From: an uncultured Alistipes sp.
Lineage (GTDB): Bacteria; Bacteroidota; Bacteroidia; Bacteroidales; Rikenellaceae
Direction: 5' to 3'
Length of the DNA: 64,000 bases
Assembly: GCA_944321765.1 (NCBI GenBank)
Contig: CALUMQ010000019.1
Span: 1-64,000, forward strand
This document shows positions 24,665-34,035 of this stretch, in pieces (the first letter of the stretch is position 1; the number at the start of each line of letters is the position of its first letter). The notes under the pieces were generated by a model, which was given only the letters and a program-made list of their open reading frames with translations, did no database searches and was not told the DNA's origin. A program made the translations under genes and the position numbers.

Positions 24665-26611
24665 TCAGAGCGTGAAGGAGAACTCCCGGGAGGCAGGCGG
24701 CATGCAGACATGGTCATCGCAGCACTGCCAGGTAACGGTGCAGGCCACCGTGCCGGTTCCCGATCCCGAGAGCGGCAGCGAGAGTGTTGCCTGCTCTTCG
24801 TAGATCATCGTCCCGGAGTTGCCGAGCGGCTGAGCCGTTGGCAGGACGAGCGTCCCGGCCGTCACCCCTTCGGGAAGCTGCGAGGCCTTGACTGCTACCG
24901 GAATGTAGGCATCCTCACCGGCAACCTTCGCATAGATGTGGAATCCCGGGTGAATGCGGAACTTCACTTCGATGCTGCAATCGTTTCCCTGACGCACAAG
25001 TCTGGCTGCCACGCTGACCGGCTCCTCCGGACTGGTGGCTTTCAACCCGGACTGCTCCTCCGAGGTCTTTTCGGCAGCTTCGGCCTGCTTCTTCTCCCGG
25101 GCGTGGTAATCGTTGCCGGGGAGCGTTGCGGGGCCGTCAACCATGAAGACCCATCCGCCCGCTTCGGTGAAGAAGAGCTTCTTCTCGTAGGTGTCGTACC
25201 ACTGGCGCCACTCTTCGGGCGTTTCAAACGTGCAGAGCGTGTAACGGTTGAGAATGCGCTGTGCGCGCTCGACCTCTTCGCCCTTCTCGAGGCACGAAAT
25301 GGCCTTGTCCAGCAGCCGTTTGTCGTTGTTGGGGATTCCCCAGGCCTTGCAGTCCTCATCCACCTTCAAAACGTAGGTGCCCTCTCCGCCGTAGAAGTAG
25401 TCGCGGTTCTCGTTGTAATACTTCGGATAGGCTTCGAGGTCTTCGCCCAGCACCTCGTATGCCTCCTTTTCATAGCGCTGAAGGTATTCGGCCAACGTCA
25501 TAGGCTTCTGGGGCTTGAAATTGAGATAATATTTATCCTCGTTCGAGAGCTGTTCTCCGCGGGCCTTCTTTGCGCGGGCTTCGGCCTGCTTCTGAACCCC
25601 TTCGGCATTGGCCTGCTCGGTCCATCCCACGCGCTCCTCATAGGGCTCCATCGAGGCCAGGTAGATCAACTCGCGAATATACTCACGCGTGGCAATCCGG
25701 TCATTGTATTTGCGGGCGAGCATACCTTTTCCCTTGAACTGGGCGATGTAGCATACGGCATTGGCAAAGACGGCCTTGGCCTCCTCGGTCATGTAGGCCG
25801 GCGACGCGGCGAATCCCCAGGTGAGGAAGTTGCCGTGACGCCCGATGGCCACAGCGTCGAGCGTTTTGGCGCATACGCCGCTCGAGATGAACTCCGCGTC
25901 GGGCGAGTCGGTGTATCCCCACGGACGCGAAACCATCCCGATCGGGAATCCGTCGTCGGTCTTGTACCCTTTGGTCTGTACACGCCACATGCGCAGCGAA
26001 TCGGGCATCGGCCCGTCATAATAATACGTGTAATGGTAGGCATCCTCGGGAGTCGGGAGCGTGTCGAAGGTCATGTGGGGATCGAAGGGACCCTTGAAGA
26101 TCGGGTGATCCTCGACCATGTGGTGCGCATGAGCGTCGAGACACAGGCAGTACCAGTCGTTTTTCGAACCGATGGCGCGACCTACGGCTTCACCGGTCGA
26201 GCCGATGGTGATGGCAGCGCAGTCGAAATCGTCGGGCAGCAATTGCGACCTCACGTATCGGGTGATATTCCCCTGGGCATCGGTCTCACGGATTGCCGGC
26301 TTGAGTTCCGGGATCGGACCGTCGAAGATCGTGACGTCATAGTTTTCCGACATTTCGGGCTTGTACTCCATCCCATTGATGACGGCTACCGAGTCGAAGT
26401 AGTCGTGCAGCATGACGTCGAAAGCCTCCATGCGATTTTTGACCGACGCTTTGCGCTCCTCGGCGCTCCGTTTTACCGTGAAAGTATCGAAGTCGGGATT
26501 TCCGCCGACATAGAGGACCTTCAGCTCGGCCTTTCCGTCGGCATTCAGCTGGCCGGATGCGCATCCGGCCAGCATGAAGCAGCATAATGAAACAAACAGG
26601 TATTTCATCAT
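24665..26611 (-). CDS. Lipoprotein with ThuA/glutamine-amidotransferase-like and DsbD-like domains
   Basis: A 648-residue predicted lipoprotein (MMKYLFVSLCCFMLAGC, cysteine 17). Residues about 28-330 read like a ThuA-type class I amidotransferase-like fold (KVLYVGGNPDFD, then HHMVEDHPIFKGPF, and GRHGNFLTWGFAASPAYMT); catalytic residues are not obvious. A charged helical middle follows (about 335-520). The last 120 residues match the DsbD N-terminal (alpha) domain, with the redox pair in CDDHVC (C631, C636). It is the third gene of the SusCD unit, 25 bp after SusD. Function is inferred only as envelope redox or thiol-linked processing. Confidence 0.7.
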   Translation of the reverse strand: MMKYLFVSLCCFMLAGCASGQLNADGKAELKVLYVGGNPDFDTFTVKRSAEERKASVKNRMEAFDVMLHDYFDSVAVINGMEYKPEMSENYDVTIFDGPIPELKPAIRETDAQGNITRYVRSQLLPDDFDCAAITIGSTGEAVGRAIGSKNDWYCLCLDAHAHHMVEDHPIFKGPFDPHMTFDTLPTPEDAYHYTYYYDGPMPDSLRMWRVQTKGYKTDDGFPIGMVSRPWGYTDSPDAEFISSGVCAKTLDAVAIGRHGNFLTWGFAASPAYMTEEAKAVFANAVCYIAQFKGKGMLARKYNDRIATREYIRELIYLASMEPYEERVGWTEQANAEGVQKQAEARAKKARGEQLSNEDKYYLNFKPQKPMTLAEYLQRYEKEAYEVLGEDLEAYPKYYNENRDYFYGGEGTYVLKVDEDCKAWGIPNNDKRLLDKAISCLEKGEEVERAQRILNRYTLCTFETPEEWRQWYDTYEKKLFFTEAGGWVFMVDGPATLPGNDYHAREKKQAEAAEKTSEEQSGLKATSPEEPVSVAARLVRQGNDCSIEVKFRIHPGFHIYAKVAGEDAYIPVAVKASQLPEGVTAGTLVLPTAQPLGNSGTMIYEEQATLSLPLSGSGTGTVACTVTWQCCDDHVCMPPASREFSFTL

Positions 26612-26636
26612 TGGTGAACGGTTATCATTATCAGAA

Positions 26637-28187
26637 TCAATAGGTATTTTGTTCGATGGCGCCCTTTGCCAGATCGATCTCGACATTCGGAATCGGCAGG
26701 GCGTAGTGGCGCGATCCGGGTTCCAGGGTGTAGGTCTGTACGGGATCGTTGTCCAGCACGGCCGACGAGTTGTAGGGATAGAACACGCGCGTGATGGTTA
26801 CGTCATCCGAGGGGTCGTCGTTGGCGTTCAGACGCTTCAGATCGTACCAGCGCATGACGAAGGGCATTTCGCGGCGGCGCTCCTGAAGGATCTTCCGGAT
26901 GGCGTCGGCCTGCGACGAAGCGGTGAGTTTGGTGTATGCCGATGCCTTGATGCGTGCCTGCCGCAGCGGGTCGATCGTCTCCATGGCCTCCTGCCAGTTG
27001 CCCTCGCGGGCCTGGATCTCGGCCTTGATGAGCAGCATCTCGGCTACGGTGGGTCCGGAGATGATGTTGTCGTAGTAGAACTGGCAGAAGCCCGGATAGC
27101 GGAATGCCGGATCCTTGTCGCAGTAGCGCAGCGAGAAATCCTCGGCGATGAAGTATTCGTAGCGCAGATCGTTCATCGGGTCACCGTCGGGAGCATCGAT
27201 GGCGTAGGTATCGAGCAGATCCTGACTGGGAATGTACCACCACGAGGCGTAGGAGCAGGTACGAGCGAAGAGCAGGTCCTCCCAGGCAAACAGCTCGGGA
27301 TAACCGTTCGAGCTGTAGAACTGGAGCTTCGTGTAGGGGAACTTCACGTAGACGGTCTCTTCGTTGGTCGAGGAGTTGATCGTGTACTGGTCGTCGTTCT
27401 GGCTGTAGTACATCGAGGTGTTGAAGTCCTTGAGCGTGCTGTACTCGTCGAGCACGGCCTCGACCTGGGTCAACGCATTGGTGAAGTCCCCGCGATAGAG
27501 GTAATAGCGGGCCGCAAAGGCGTGGATGGCCGCCGTCGTGCCGCGCCATACGCGCCGTTTGCCCTCCGAAACAAGCGGCATCGTGCTCTTGAGCGCCTCC
27601 TGAAGATCCGCGTCGATGAAGGCCCAGGTTGCTTCGAGCGAGGCTCTTGCGACATTCTCCTCGAAGGAGATGGTCTGTTTGAGGGTCAGACCCGGTTCGT
27701 TGCCGTTCGTTCCGTCATAATAGAGGGTGTAGGCCACGGCGAGCTGGAACATCGAGTAGGCACGCAGGAAATGTGCCTCGGCAGCGAGATTCGCTTTCTG
27801 TTCGGCCGTTCCCGACACTTCATCGATGTAGGAGAGCACGAGGTTCGCGTAATAGATCTTCGTGTACTCTCCGCCCCAGAGCAGACGGCTCGACGAGGTG
27901 CATTCGTCGTTCCAGAGGATATATTCCAGATTGCTGGGACTCATGCCGCCGCTTTGGTGATCGTGGATGTCGGTCGTCAGGCCGAAGTCGTCACAAGCGA
28001 GGGCCGTGTGGTTGTATTCGGAGTAGAAGCGGGAGTAGGTACCGAGCAGGGCATCCAGCTGATCGGCCGTCTTGATGGTCTGCTGGGTGGTCTTCGAGGG
28101 GTCTTTCTCCAGAAACTCGTTGCAGGCGCCCAGCATCAGGAGTGCGGCGACGGTGATCGCAGAAGAAACTATATTGTTGATTTTCAT
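26637..28187 (-). CDS. SusD/RagB-family nutrient-binding lipoprotein (locus 1)
   Basis: A 516-residue surface lipoprotein with lipobox LGAC (cysteine 22) and the SusD hallmark opening NEFLEKDPSKTTQQTIKT. The TPR-like helical core (AEAHFLRAYSMFQLAVAYT) and the late ALPIPNVEID segment fit the family, which caps the SusC barrel and binds the substrate. It lies 13 bp downstream of SusC. No glycoside hydrolase or lyase is nearby, so the ligand is not evidently a polysaccharide. Confidence 0.94.
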   Translation of the reverse strand: MKINNIVSSAITVAALLMLGACNEFLEKDPSKTTQQTIKTADQLDALLGTYSRFYSEYNHTALACDDFGLTTDIHDHQSGGMSPSNLEYILWNDECTSSSRLLWGGEYTKIYYANLVLSYIDEVSGTAEQKANLAAEAHFLRAYSMFQLAVAYTLYYDGTNGNEPGLTLKQTISFEENVARASLEATWAFIDADLQEALKSTMPLVSEGKRRVWRGTTAAIHAFAARYYLYRGDFTNALTQVEAVLDEYSTLKDFNTSMYYSQNDDQYTINSSTNEETVYVKFPYTKLQFYSSNGYPELFAWEDLLFARTCSYASWWYIPSQDLLDTYAIDAPDGDPMNDLRYEYFIAEDFSLRYCDKDPAFRYPGFCQFYYDNIISGPTVAEMLLIKAEIQAREGNWQEAMETIDPLRQARIKASAYTKLTASSQADAIRKILQERRREMPFVMRWYDLKRLNANDDPSDDVTITRVFYPYNSSAVLDNDPVQTYTLEPGSRHYALPIPNVEIDLAKGAIEQNTY

Positions 28188-28200
28188 GTGACGGGACGTT

Positions 28201-31200
28201 TTAGAATTTGCACTTTATGCCGAAGGTGTAGGAAGCCTGCAGGCGAATGGAACCTCTCGGGAATTCGGGATCCTCGTTATACTTGTTGAAGTATACGTTG
28301 AAGGGGTTGTTGCACTGGGCGTATACCTGCAGCGAGCGGAGTCCGATCTTGCGGACGGCCTTCTGCGGGACGTTGTACGTGACGTTGAACTCCTGCAGAC
28401 GCAGATGCGAGGCGCTTTCGGCCAGATAGGACATGTAGGGGAAGAAGCGGTCCCAGAAGTAGTAGCGGGTTTCGGTGTCGGTCTGCGGCAGGGGAATGAT
28501 CTCGTTGGGATCGCCGTTGACCACCTCGGAGTACTTGCTGTTGGGGATCGAGCGGCCGGTCATGCCGGGATAGTTGAAGCTCTCGCGCATGAACTTGTGG
28601 CCGAATTTTCCGGTAATGATGAACGAGATGTCGAAGTCATACACGCGGAACGAGGATGAGATGGCCATGTTCCAGGGTGCGACGAGCGTTCCCATGGCAT
28701 AGGCGTGATCCAGCGGATCGCCTGCGGGCCAGGAGTCGAAGGTCTTGTATTCACCGCCTTTGGTCACGAGGGTAGGCTTCATGACGGGCGAGGTTGCCGA
28801 TCCGACGTTCTGCAAACCTCCGTACTTGTAGCACCAGAGCGTGTTCATGTCGTAACCTTCCATCCAACCGCTGCTGTCGCCGTTGCTCATGGCCAGCGTG
28901 TAGGCGGACGTGGGCTCGACGGCCAGACTCGTGATCCGGTTCTTGTTGTACGAGAGGGTCAGGCTTCCGGTCCAGGAGATGTGCCGCGTGATGGGCAGCG
29001 TGGATCCCACCTCCATTTCAAAACCGCGGTTGAGGAGTTCGCCGTTGTTGAGTTTCATCGTCGAGGTTCCCTGCACGGAGGGCAGCGAGACATCGGCGAT
29101 CAGATCCTCGGAGTGCTTGTTGTAGACGTCGAACTTGCCGAAGAGTTTTCCGTGCAGCAGCGAGAAGTCCACACCGATGTTCCACGTTCCGGTGCGCTCC
29201 CACCGCAGGGTGGGGTTTCCGTAGCTGGACATCGATCCGGTGTACTCTCCGGTGACTACGTTGGGCGAGGTGGTGATGTTGACCAGCGGCTTGAAGGTGG
29301 TTGTCTTGTCGACGTTTCCGTTGTAGCCGTAAGTGGCACGCAGGCTCAGGGCATCTACCCAAGCGACATTTTGCATGAACTTCTCCCGGCCGATGTGCCA
29401 GCTTGCGCCGACGGACCAGAACGGGGCGTAGCGGTACTGGGGATCATCGGTGATGAGGTTCGAGGCATCGGTACGGATGCTGCCCGATACGGTGTACCGG
29501 TCATCGAAGGTGTAGGAGAGGTTTCCGAAGGCCGAGAAGTAGCGGTCCGTGGTGTAGGAGAAGCTGTTCTGGTAGCCGAAGGTCTGGTTGCTTCCCTGCC
29601 AGTTGGTCAACTGATAGACGCCGGTTCCGCCGATTCCGTTGGGGAAATTCCCGACGCTCAGGGTCTCGTCGTTGTACCCATAGGTCCGCGGGTATCCGAA
29701 ATATTGGTAGACGCGGTCGATGGTTTCGATACCGGCGACGAATGCGATGGCGTGTTTTTCAGCGAAAGTGTGGTTGAAGTTGAGTTGGTTGCGGACCGTC
29801 AGCACGTCGTAGCGATAGCGGCTCTGGTCAAGAAAACCGCCGGTGGGCAGGTTGGGCGTCACTTCGTTGGTCTCCTTGTCCCACGAGGATGCCGAATTGA
29901 CCGTCGAGCGGACCAGATAGGTGTTTTCGTTATAATAATTATGTGTATAGGAGTCGATCATCTCGTACTGGATCCTGGAATCGAAGGTCAGCCCCTGCCA
30001 GATCTTGACGGTCAGCCCGGCCTGGACGCGGGCATTGGTCTTGGTGGTGATCAACTCGCGGTTGTTCATCTCCTCGATGGGGTTCCAGCTCCAGTCGTCG
30101 TAGGGGAACTCCTCCTTCGGGACGTGCCGGTCGACATAGTTGAGATCGATGCTGTTCGAGTAGCGGATGAGCTTGCCGCTTTCGTCGACGAGCATTTCAT
30201 AGGGCGAGAGGTCGGGCAGCCCGGTTCCGCTGTTGTCGTTTTTCGAATAGGTGTACGAACCGTTGAAGTTGAAGTCCAGCCATTTGAACAGATGCGTCCG
30301 GTTGCGGAAGTTGATCATGTACTGATTGGCGTTGTACTTCTTGTAGTGCTGCCGGTTGTTCTGATACATGGCCGAGAGCGTGTTCGAGGAGCGCTCGGTC
30401 GCAATGTTCACGGCAACGTTCTCCTGGTGGACGATCGGATTCTGCAGGAGGTACTTCTTGATCTGATCGTGGTTGCTGTAGTTGCGGAGCTGGTTGATCT
30501 GAGCGTTCATATCCGCATCGGAGAGGTGGCCCAGACGGTTTTGTGTCAGGAGTTCATAGATGCGGCTCATGCCTCCGCTGTAGTCGTTCTCCTCGTGGTA
30601 CCAGATCGAGGAGTCCATGTGTGAGAATCCGTAGACTTCGTAGTCGATGATGTCGTTTACCGAGGCCTGCGAAAGGGTGTAGTCGAGGTCGAGTTTAGGC
30701 GAGACCTTGAGGAATCCGGAGTAGTCCACCGTGACGGAGGCACCGCTTCCCCCCCCCTCGGGTTTGGCATTTTTCGTCGTGACGACGATTACGCCGTTGG
30801 CGGATTTTGCGCCCCAGATTGATGCTGCGGCGGCATCCTTGAGGATGGAGATGCTTTCGACATCGTTGGGGTTGATCGATTCAAAGCCGCCTTCGATGGC
30901 GAATCCGTCAACGACGAGCAGCGGCTGGGTTGCCGAGGTGGTGAGGCTCGAACGACCGCGGATCTCGAAAACCGGGTTTCCATAGGCGTCCTGGGTGCTG
31001 GTCAGACCGGCGACGGATCCGATCAGACGGCTTGCGATGTTGCTCGAAGGTTTTTCGAGCTGAGCCTTGTTCAAGATGTCGAACGATCCTGTGGCACGTT
31101 CCTTCGAGATGGTCTGATAACCTGTGACCACAACGTCTTCGAGGTTCTCGACCGACTCCTGGAGTTCGATGTTGATGGCTGTTTTCTGTCCGATTTTCAT

Positions 31201-31443
31201 CTCCTGGGGGTTGTATCCCAGGCATTGGAACAGGAGGACGTCGTTGGCAGCACCCTGGATGCGGTAATTACCATCGGTATCGGTGGTGGTTCCGCGGGTT
31301 GATCCCTTGACGGTTACGGTGACGCCGACAACAGGGGCGCCGGAGGTGTCGGTCACTTGACCCGAGATCCAGGTATTCTGCGCGAATGAGGGCAGTGCCA
31401 GGAAGCAGAGTGCAAGCACCAGAGAGGCGAAAAGTTTCTTCAT
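28201..31443 (-). CDS. SusC/RagA-family TonB-dependent transporter (locus 1)
   Basis: A 1080-residue outer-membrane importer. A signal peptide (MKKLFASLVLALCFLALPSFAQ) is followed by a carboxypeptidase-like domain (GQVTDTSGAPVVGVTV), the TonB-box region and plug (VVVTGYQTISKERATGSFD, then SILKDAAAASIWGAKSANGVIVVTTK), then the 22-strand barrel ending in SYTFGIKCKF. It has no STN domain, so unlike locus 2 it is not expected to signal through an anti-sigma factor. The start is the ATG at 31443; the GTG at 31449 is less likely. It is divergent from a TlpA-like gene. Confidence 0.95.
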   Translation of the reverse strand: MKKLFASLVLALCFLALPSFAQNTWISGQVTDTSGAPVVGVTVTVKGSTRGTTTDTDGNYRIQGAANDVLLFQCLGYNPQEMKIGQKTAINIELQESVENLEDVVVTGYQTISKERATGSFDILNKAQLEKPSSNIASRLIGSVAGLTSTQDAYGNPVFEIRGRSSLTTSATQPLLVVDGFAIEGGFESINPNDVESISILKDAAAASIWGAKSANGVIVVTTKNAKPEGGGSGASVTVDYSGFLKVSPKLDLDYTLSQASVNDIIDYEVYGFSHMDSSIWYHEENDYSGGMSRIYELLTQNRLGHLSDADMNAQINQLRNYSNHDQIKKYLLQNPIVHQENVAVNIATERSSNTLSAMYQNNRQHYKKYNANQYMINFRNRTHLFKWLDFNFNGSYTYSKNDNSGTGLPDLSPYEMLVDESGKLIRYSNSIDLNYVDRHVPKEEFPYDDWSWNPIEEMNNRELITTKTNARVQAGLTVKIWQGLTFDSRIQYEMIDSYTHNYYNENTYLVRSTVNSASSWDKETNEVTPNLPTGGFLDQSRYRYDVLTVRNQLNFNHTFAEKHAIAFVAGIETIDRVYQYFGYPRTYGYNDETLSVGNFPNGIGGTGVYQLTNWQGSNQTFGYQNSFSYTTDRYFSAFGNLSYTFDDRYTVSGSIRTDASNLITDDPQYRYAPFWSVGASWHIGREKFMQNVAWVDALSLRATYGYNGNVDKTTTFKPLVNITTSPNVVTGEYTGSMSSYGNPTLRWERTGTWNIGVDFSLLHGKLFGKFDVYNKHSEDLIADVSLPSVQGTSTMKLNNGELLNRGFEMEVGSTLPITRHISWTGSLTLSYNKNRITSLAVEPTSAYTLAMSNGDSSGWMEGYDMNTLWCYKYGGLQNVGSATSPVMKPTLVTKGGEYKTFDSWPAGDPLDHAYAMGTLVAPWNMAISSSFRVYDFDISFIITGKFGHKFMRESFNYPGMTGRSIPNSKYSEVVNGDPNEIIPLPQTDTETRYYFWDRFFPYMSYLAESASHLRLQEFNVTYNVPQKAVRKIGLRSLQVYAQCNNPFNVYFNKYNEDPEFPRGSIRLQASYTFGIKCKF

Positions 31444-31689
31444 ACACACAAATAAGTTTAAATGACGTTACGGTTTGAAAGGAACACCTACCCGAGAGGG
31501 CGGAAAGCCGGTGTCCATACCGGACTGCGGCAGTCCAATTTTTGAGGATGAAAAAAGCCTGAAAGATCTATTTTTTTGTACGAATTTGCCGAAATATATG
31601 TACTTTTAGCGTGAAATTCAAGCGGTTTTTCAGAGTTTTTAAATAATTTTCAAATTTGCTTACACTCTTTAACCAAAAAGGATAAAAAA

Positions 31690-32769
31690 ATGAAAAGATT
31701 GATTCTCGGAGCAGGCATTGCAACGATGCTTGCAGCCTGTGGCGGCAACGCTACGAATTACACCCTGACGGGTACGGTCGACACGTTGTACAACGGGGCG
31801 TATGCCTACCTCATGCATGGCGATGCGACCGACAGCGTGCTGGTGAATGACGGAAGTTTTGTTTTCGAGGGCCGGATCGACACGGCAGTCCGGGCCCGGG
31901 TTGTGGTCAAGAAGGGGAAACAGCAGGCCGTAGGTCAGTTGGTTCTTGAGGCGGGAGCTCCGACGCTTGCCATGGCGGACGGGAGTTCGGTATGCGGAGG
32001 CACGCCGCTCAACGACGTGTATGCACCTTATATGAAGAAGAGCGAGGATCTTTATGCAACCTACCGGGATGCCTACATGTCTCTGCGGAACAATAAGGAT
32101 CTTTCGGACGAGGAGCGCGAAGCCGAGATGGAGAAAAACTACGAGACATACGCTGCGGGACACAAGTCGCTGAACGAGGCGCTCTTTGCCGCCAATACGA
32201 ACAATACGCTGGGTGCCCTTGCCATGTTCCGACTTGCCGAGGACAAGGCGCAGTTCGATTCTCTCTATGCGATTGCCGGGGATGTTGTTCGCAACGACGC
32301 CTGGGTCGTCAAGGAGCAGAAGCGTTACGCCAACCTGGAGAAGACCTCTGCGGGCAAGATGTTTACCGACTTTACGATCGAGAACGGCGCTGCCGACGGT
32401 TCGAAGGTTTCGCTGTCGGACTACGTGGGCAAGGGCAAATATGTGCTTGTCGACTTCTGGGCTTCGTGGTGCGGTCCGTGCCGCGGGGAGATTCCGAATC
32501 TTGCCGAGGTCTACAAGAAGTTCAAGGGTGACAAGTTCGAGATCGTGGGAGTTGCCGTCTGGGACAAGCGCGCCGACACGGAAAAGGCCATGACCGAACT
32601 TCCGATTACGTGGCCGGTGATTTACGATGCGCAGCAGGTTCCGACCGACATCTATGGTATTAACGGTATTCCTCAGATCATTCTTTTCGGTCCCGACGGA
32701 ACGATCGTAGCCCGGGATCTTCGCGGGGAGAAGATCGGGGAGAAGGTTGCCGAATGCCTGGCCGAGTAG
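31690..32769 (+). CDS. DUF4369 / TlpA-like thioredoxin lipoprotein
   Basis: A 359-residue lipoprotein (lipobox LAAC, cysteine 17). Residues about 22-115 are a DUF4369-like beta domain (YTLTGTVDTLYNGAYAYL), followed by a helical linker. Residues about 228-359 are a thioredoxin fold with WASWCGPC (C261, C264) and the cis-proline segment NGIPQIILFG. It probably reduces or isomerises disulfides at the periplasmic face. It is divergent from SusC of locus 1 across 246 bp and is followed 42 bp later by an acyltransferase gene. Confidence 0.92.
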   Translation: MKRLILGAGIATMLAACGGNATNYTLTGTVDTLYNGAYAYLMHGDATDSVLVNDGSFVFEGRIDTAVRARVVVKKGKQQAVGQLVLEAGAPTLAMADGSSVCGGTPLNDVYAPYMKKSEDLYATYRDAYMSLRNNKDLSDEEREAEMEKNYETYAAGHKSLNEALFAANTNNTLGALAMFRLAEDKAQFDSLYAIAGDVVRNDAWVVKEQKRYANLEKTSAGKMFTDFTIENGAADGSKVSLSDYVGKGKYVLVDFWASWCGPCRGEIPNLAEVYKKFKGDKFEIVGVAVWDKRADTEKAMTELPITWPVIYDAQQVPTDIYGINGIPQIILFGPDGTIVARDLRGEKIGEKVAECLAE

Positions 32770-32811
32770 TCCGGGTGCAGTATTCAATCTCCCAGCCCAA
32801 ACTGTTATACC

Positions 32812-33942
32812 GTGAATACTGAAAAAAACACCGGAACCCTTTCGGATATAAAGAATTCCCGGGTCGTATTCCTCGACTATCTGCGTATTTTCGCCTGCTT
32901 TCTGGTCATCGTGGTCCATGCAAGCGAGAACTTCTACGGAGCGGCGGGAGCCGGCGAGATGGCCGGGCCGCAGTCGTTCCTTGCCGACGAGGCCGATCGC
33001 CTGTGGGTGTCGCTCTACGACGGCTTTTCGCGCATGTCGGTGCCGCTGTTCATCATGATCTCGGCCTACCTGCTCGTTCCTGTGGCCGATGGACGGAGCA
33101 TGGGGCAGTTCTATCGCCGGCGTTTCAAGCGTGTCGTGCCGCCGTTCGTGATCTTCATGGTGCTTTACAGCACGCTGCCCGTGCTGTGGGGGCAGATCGA
33201 CACGGCGACCATGTGGCACGACCTGTCGCGCATCCCGCTCAACTTTCCCTCGCTGGCCGGGCACCTGTGGTTCATGTATCCGCTCATCAGCCTGTACCTC
33301 TTCATGCCGATCATCTCACCGTGGCTGAATCGGGCTACGGCACGGCAGGAGCGCTTCTTCATCCTGCTCTTCCTGGTGTCGACCTGCATTCCCTTCCTCA
33401 ACCGGTGGTTCGGCGAGGTCTGGGGCCAATGCTTCTGGAACGAGTATCACCTGTTGTGGTACTTCTCCGGTTACCTCGGCTATCTGGTGATCGCGCACTA
33501 CATCAAGGTTCACCTGGCATGGAGCCGCACGACGCGGCTCGCCGCCGGCACGGCGATGCTGACCGTCGGCGCCGTGGCGACGATCCTGTCGTTCTACGTG
33601 CAGGCCGTTCCTGGTGTGATCCACTCCACGCCGGTTCTCGAGGTGGGGTGGGCGATGTGCACGCTCAACTGCGTGGTTCTCACGACGGGAGCCTTCCTGC
33701 TCTTTTCGTGCATCCGGCAGACGAAGGCCCCGGCCATCGTTACCGGGATGTCGAAACTCAGTTTCGGCGTCTACCTCATGCATATCTTCTGGCTCGGGGT
33801 GTGGGTCGTGGTCTTCAAGAGCACGCTGGCATGGCCTACCGTGGCCGCCATTCCTGCCATTGCGGTATGCACGTTCCTGAGCAGCTTTGTCGTGACGAAA
33901 CTCATCTCCTGGATCCCCGGGAGCAAGTGGGTGATCGGGTAG
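32812..33942 (+). CDS. Acyltransferase 3 family membrane protein
   Basis: A 376-residue integral membrane protein with about ten helices. The family opening is RVVFLDYLRIFACFLVIVVHAS with the catalytic-type histidine; KLSFGVYLMHIFWLG near the end is also typical. Such enzymes O-acetylate surface sugars or peptidoglycan; the substrate is not readable. The start is the GTG at 32812, because no ATG occurs in frame before the first membrane helix. It ends at a strong terminator. Confidence 0.9.
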   Translation: MNTEKNTGTLSDIKNSRVVFLDYLRIFACFLVIVVHASENFYGAAGAGEMAGPQSFLADEADRLWVSLYDGFSRMSVPLFIMISAYLLVPVADGRSMGQFYRRRFKRVVPPFVIFMVLYSTLPVLWGQIDTATMWHDLSRIPLNFPSLAGHLWFMYPLISLYLFMPIISPWLNRATARQERFFILLFLVSTCIPFLNRWFGEVWGQCFWNEYHLLWYFSGYLGYLVIAHYIKVHLAWSRTTRLAAGTAMLTVGAVATILSFYVQAVPGVIHSTPVLEVGWAMCTLNCVVLTTGAFLLFSCIRQTKAPAIVTGMSKLSFGVYLMHIFWLGVWVVVFKSTLAWPTVAAIPAIAVCTFLSSFVVTKLISWIPGSKWVIG

Positions 33943-33965
33943 ACGGAGAATTCCTTCAAAACGAA

Positions 33966-34005
33966 TACGTCCGGGAAAGATCGCTTTCCCGGACGTACTG
34001 TTTTT
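33966..34005. terminator. Terminator after the acyltransferase gene
   Basis: A perfect 14-bp stem (33966-33979 with 33984-33997), loop ATCG, is followed by TTTTT at 34001-34005. It lies between convergent genes (acyltransferase and rmuC). Confidence 0.9.
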
Positions 34006-34035
34006 CGACCGCAGCCTGACCGCCGCATGAGGCGG

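Noticed and set aside
28705..30624. 639-residue plus-strand open frame inside susC
   Set aside because: Antisense to a complete SusC; biased composition only.
33003..34019. 338-residue plus-strand frame overlapping the acyltransferase
   Set aside because: Out of frame with the multi-helix acyltransferase and Arg/His-rich; ends past its terminator.
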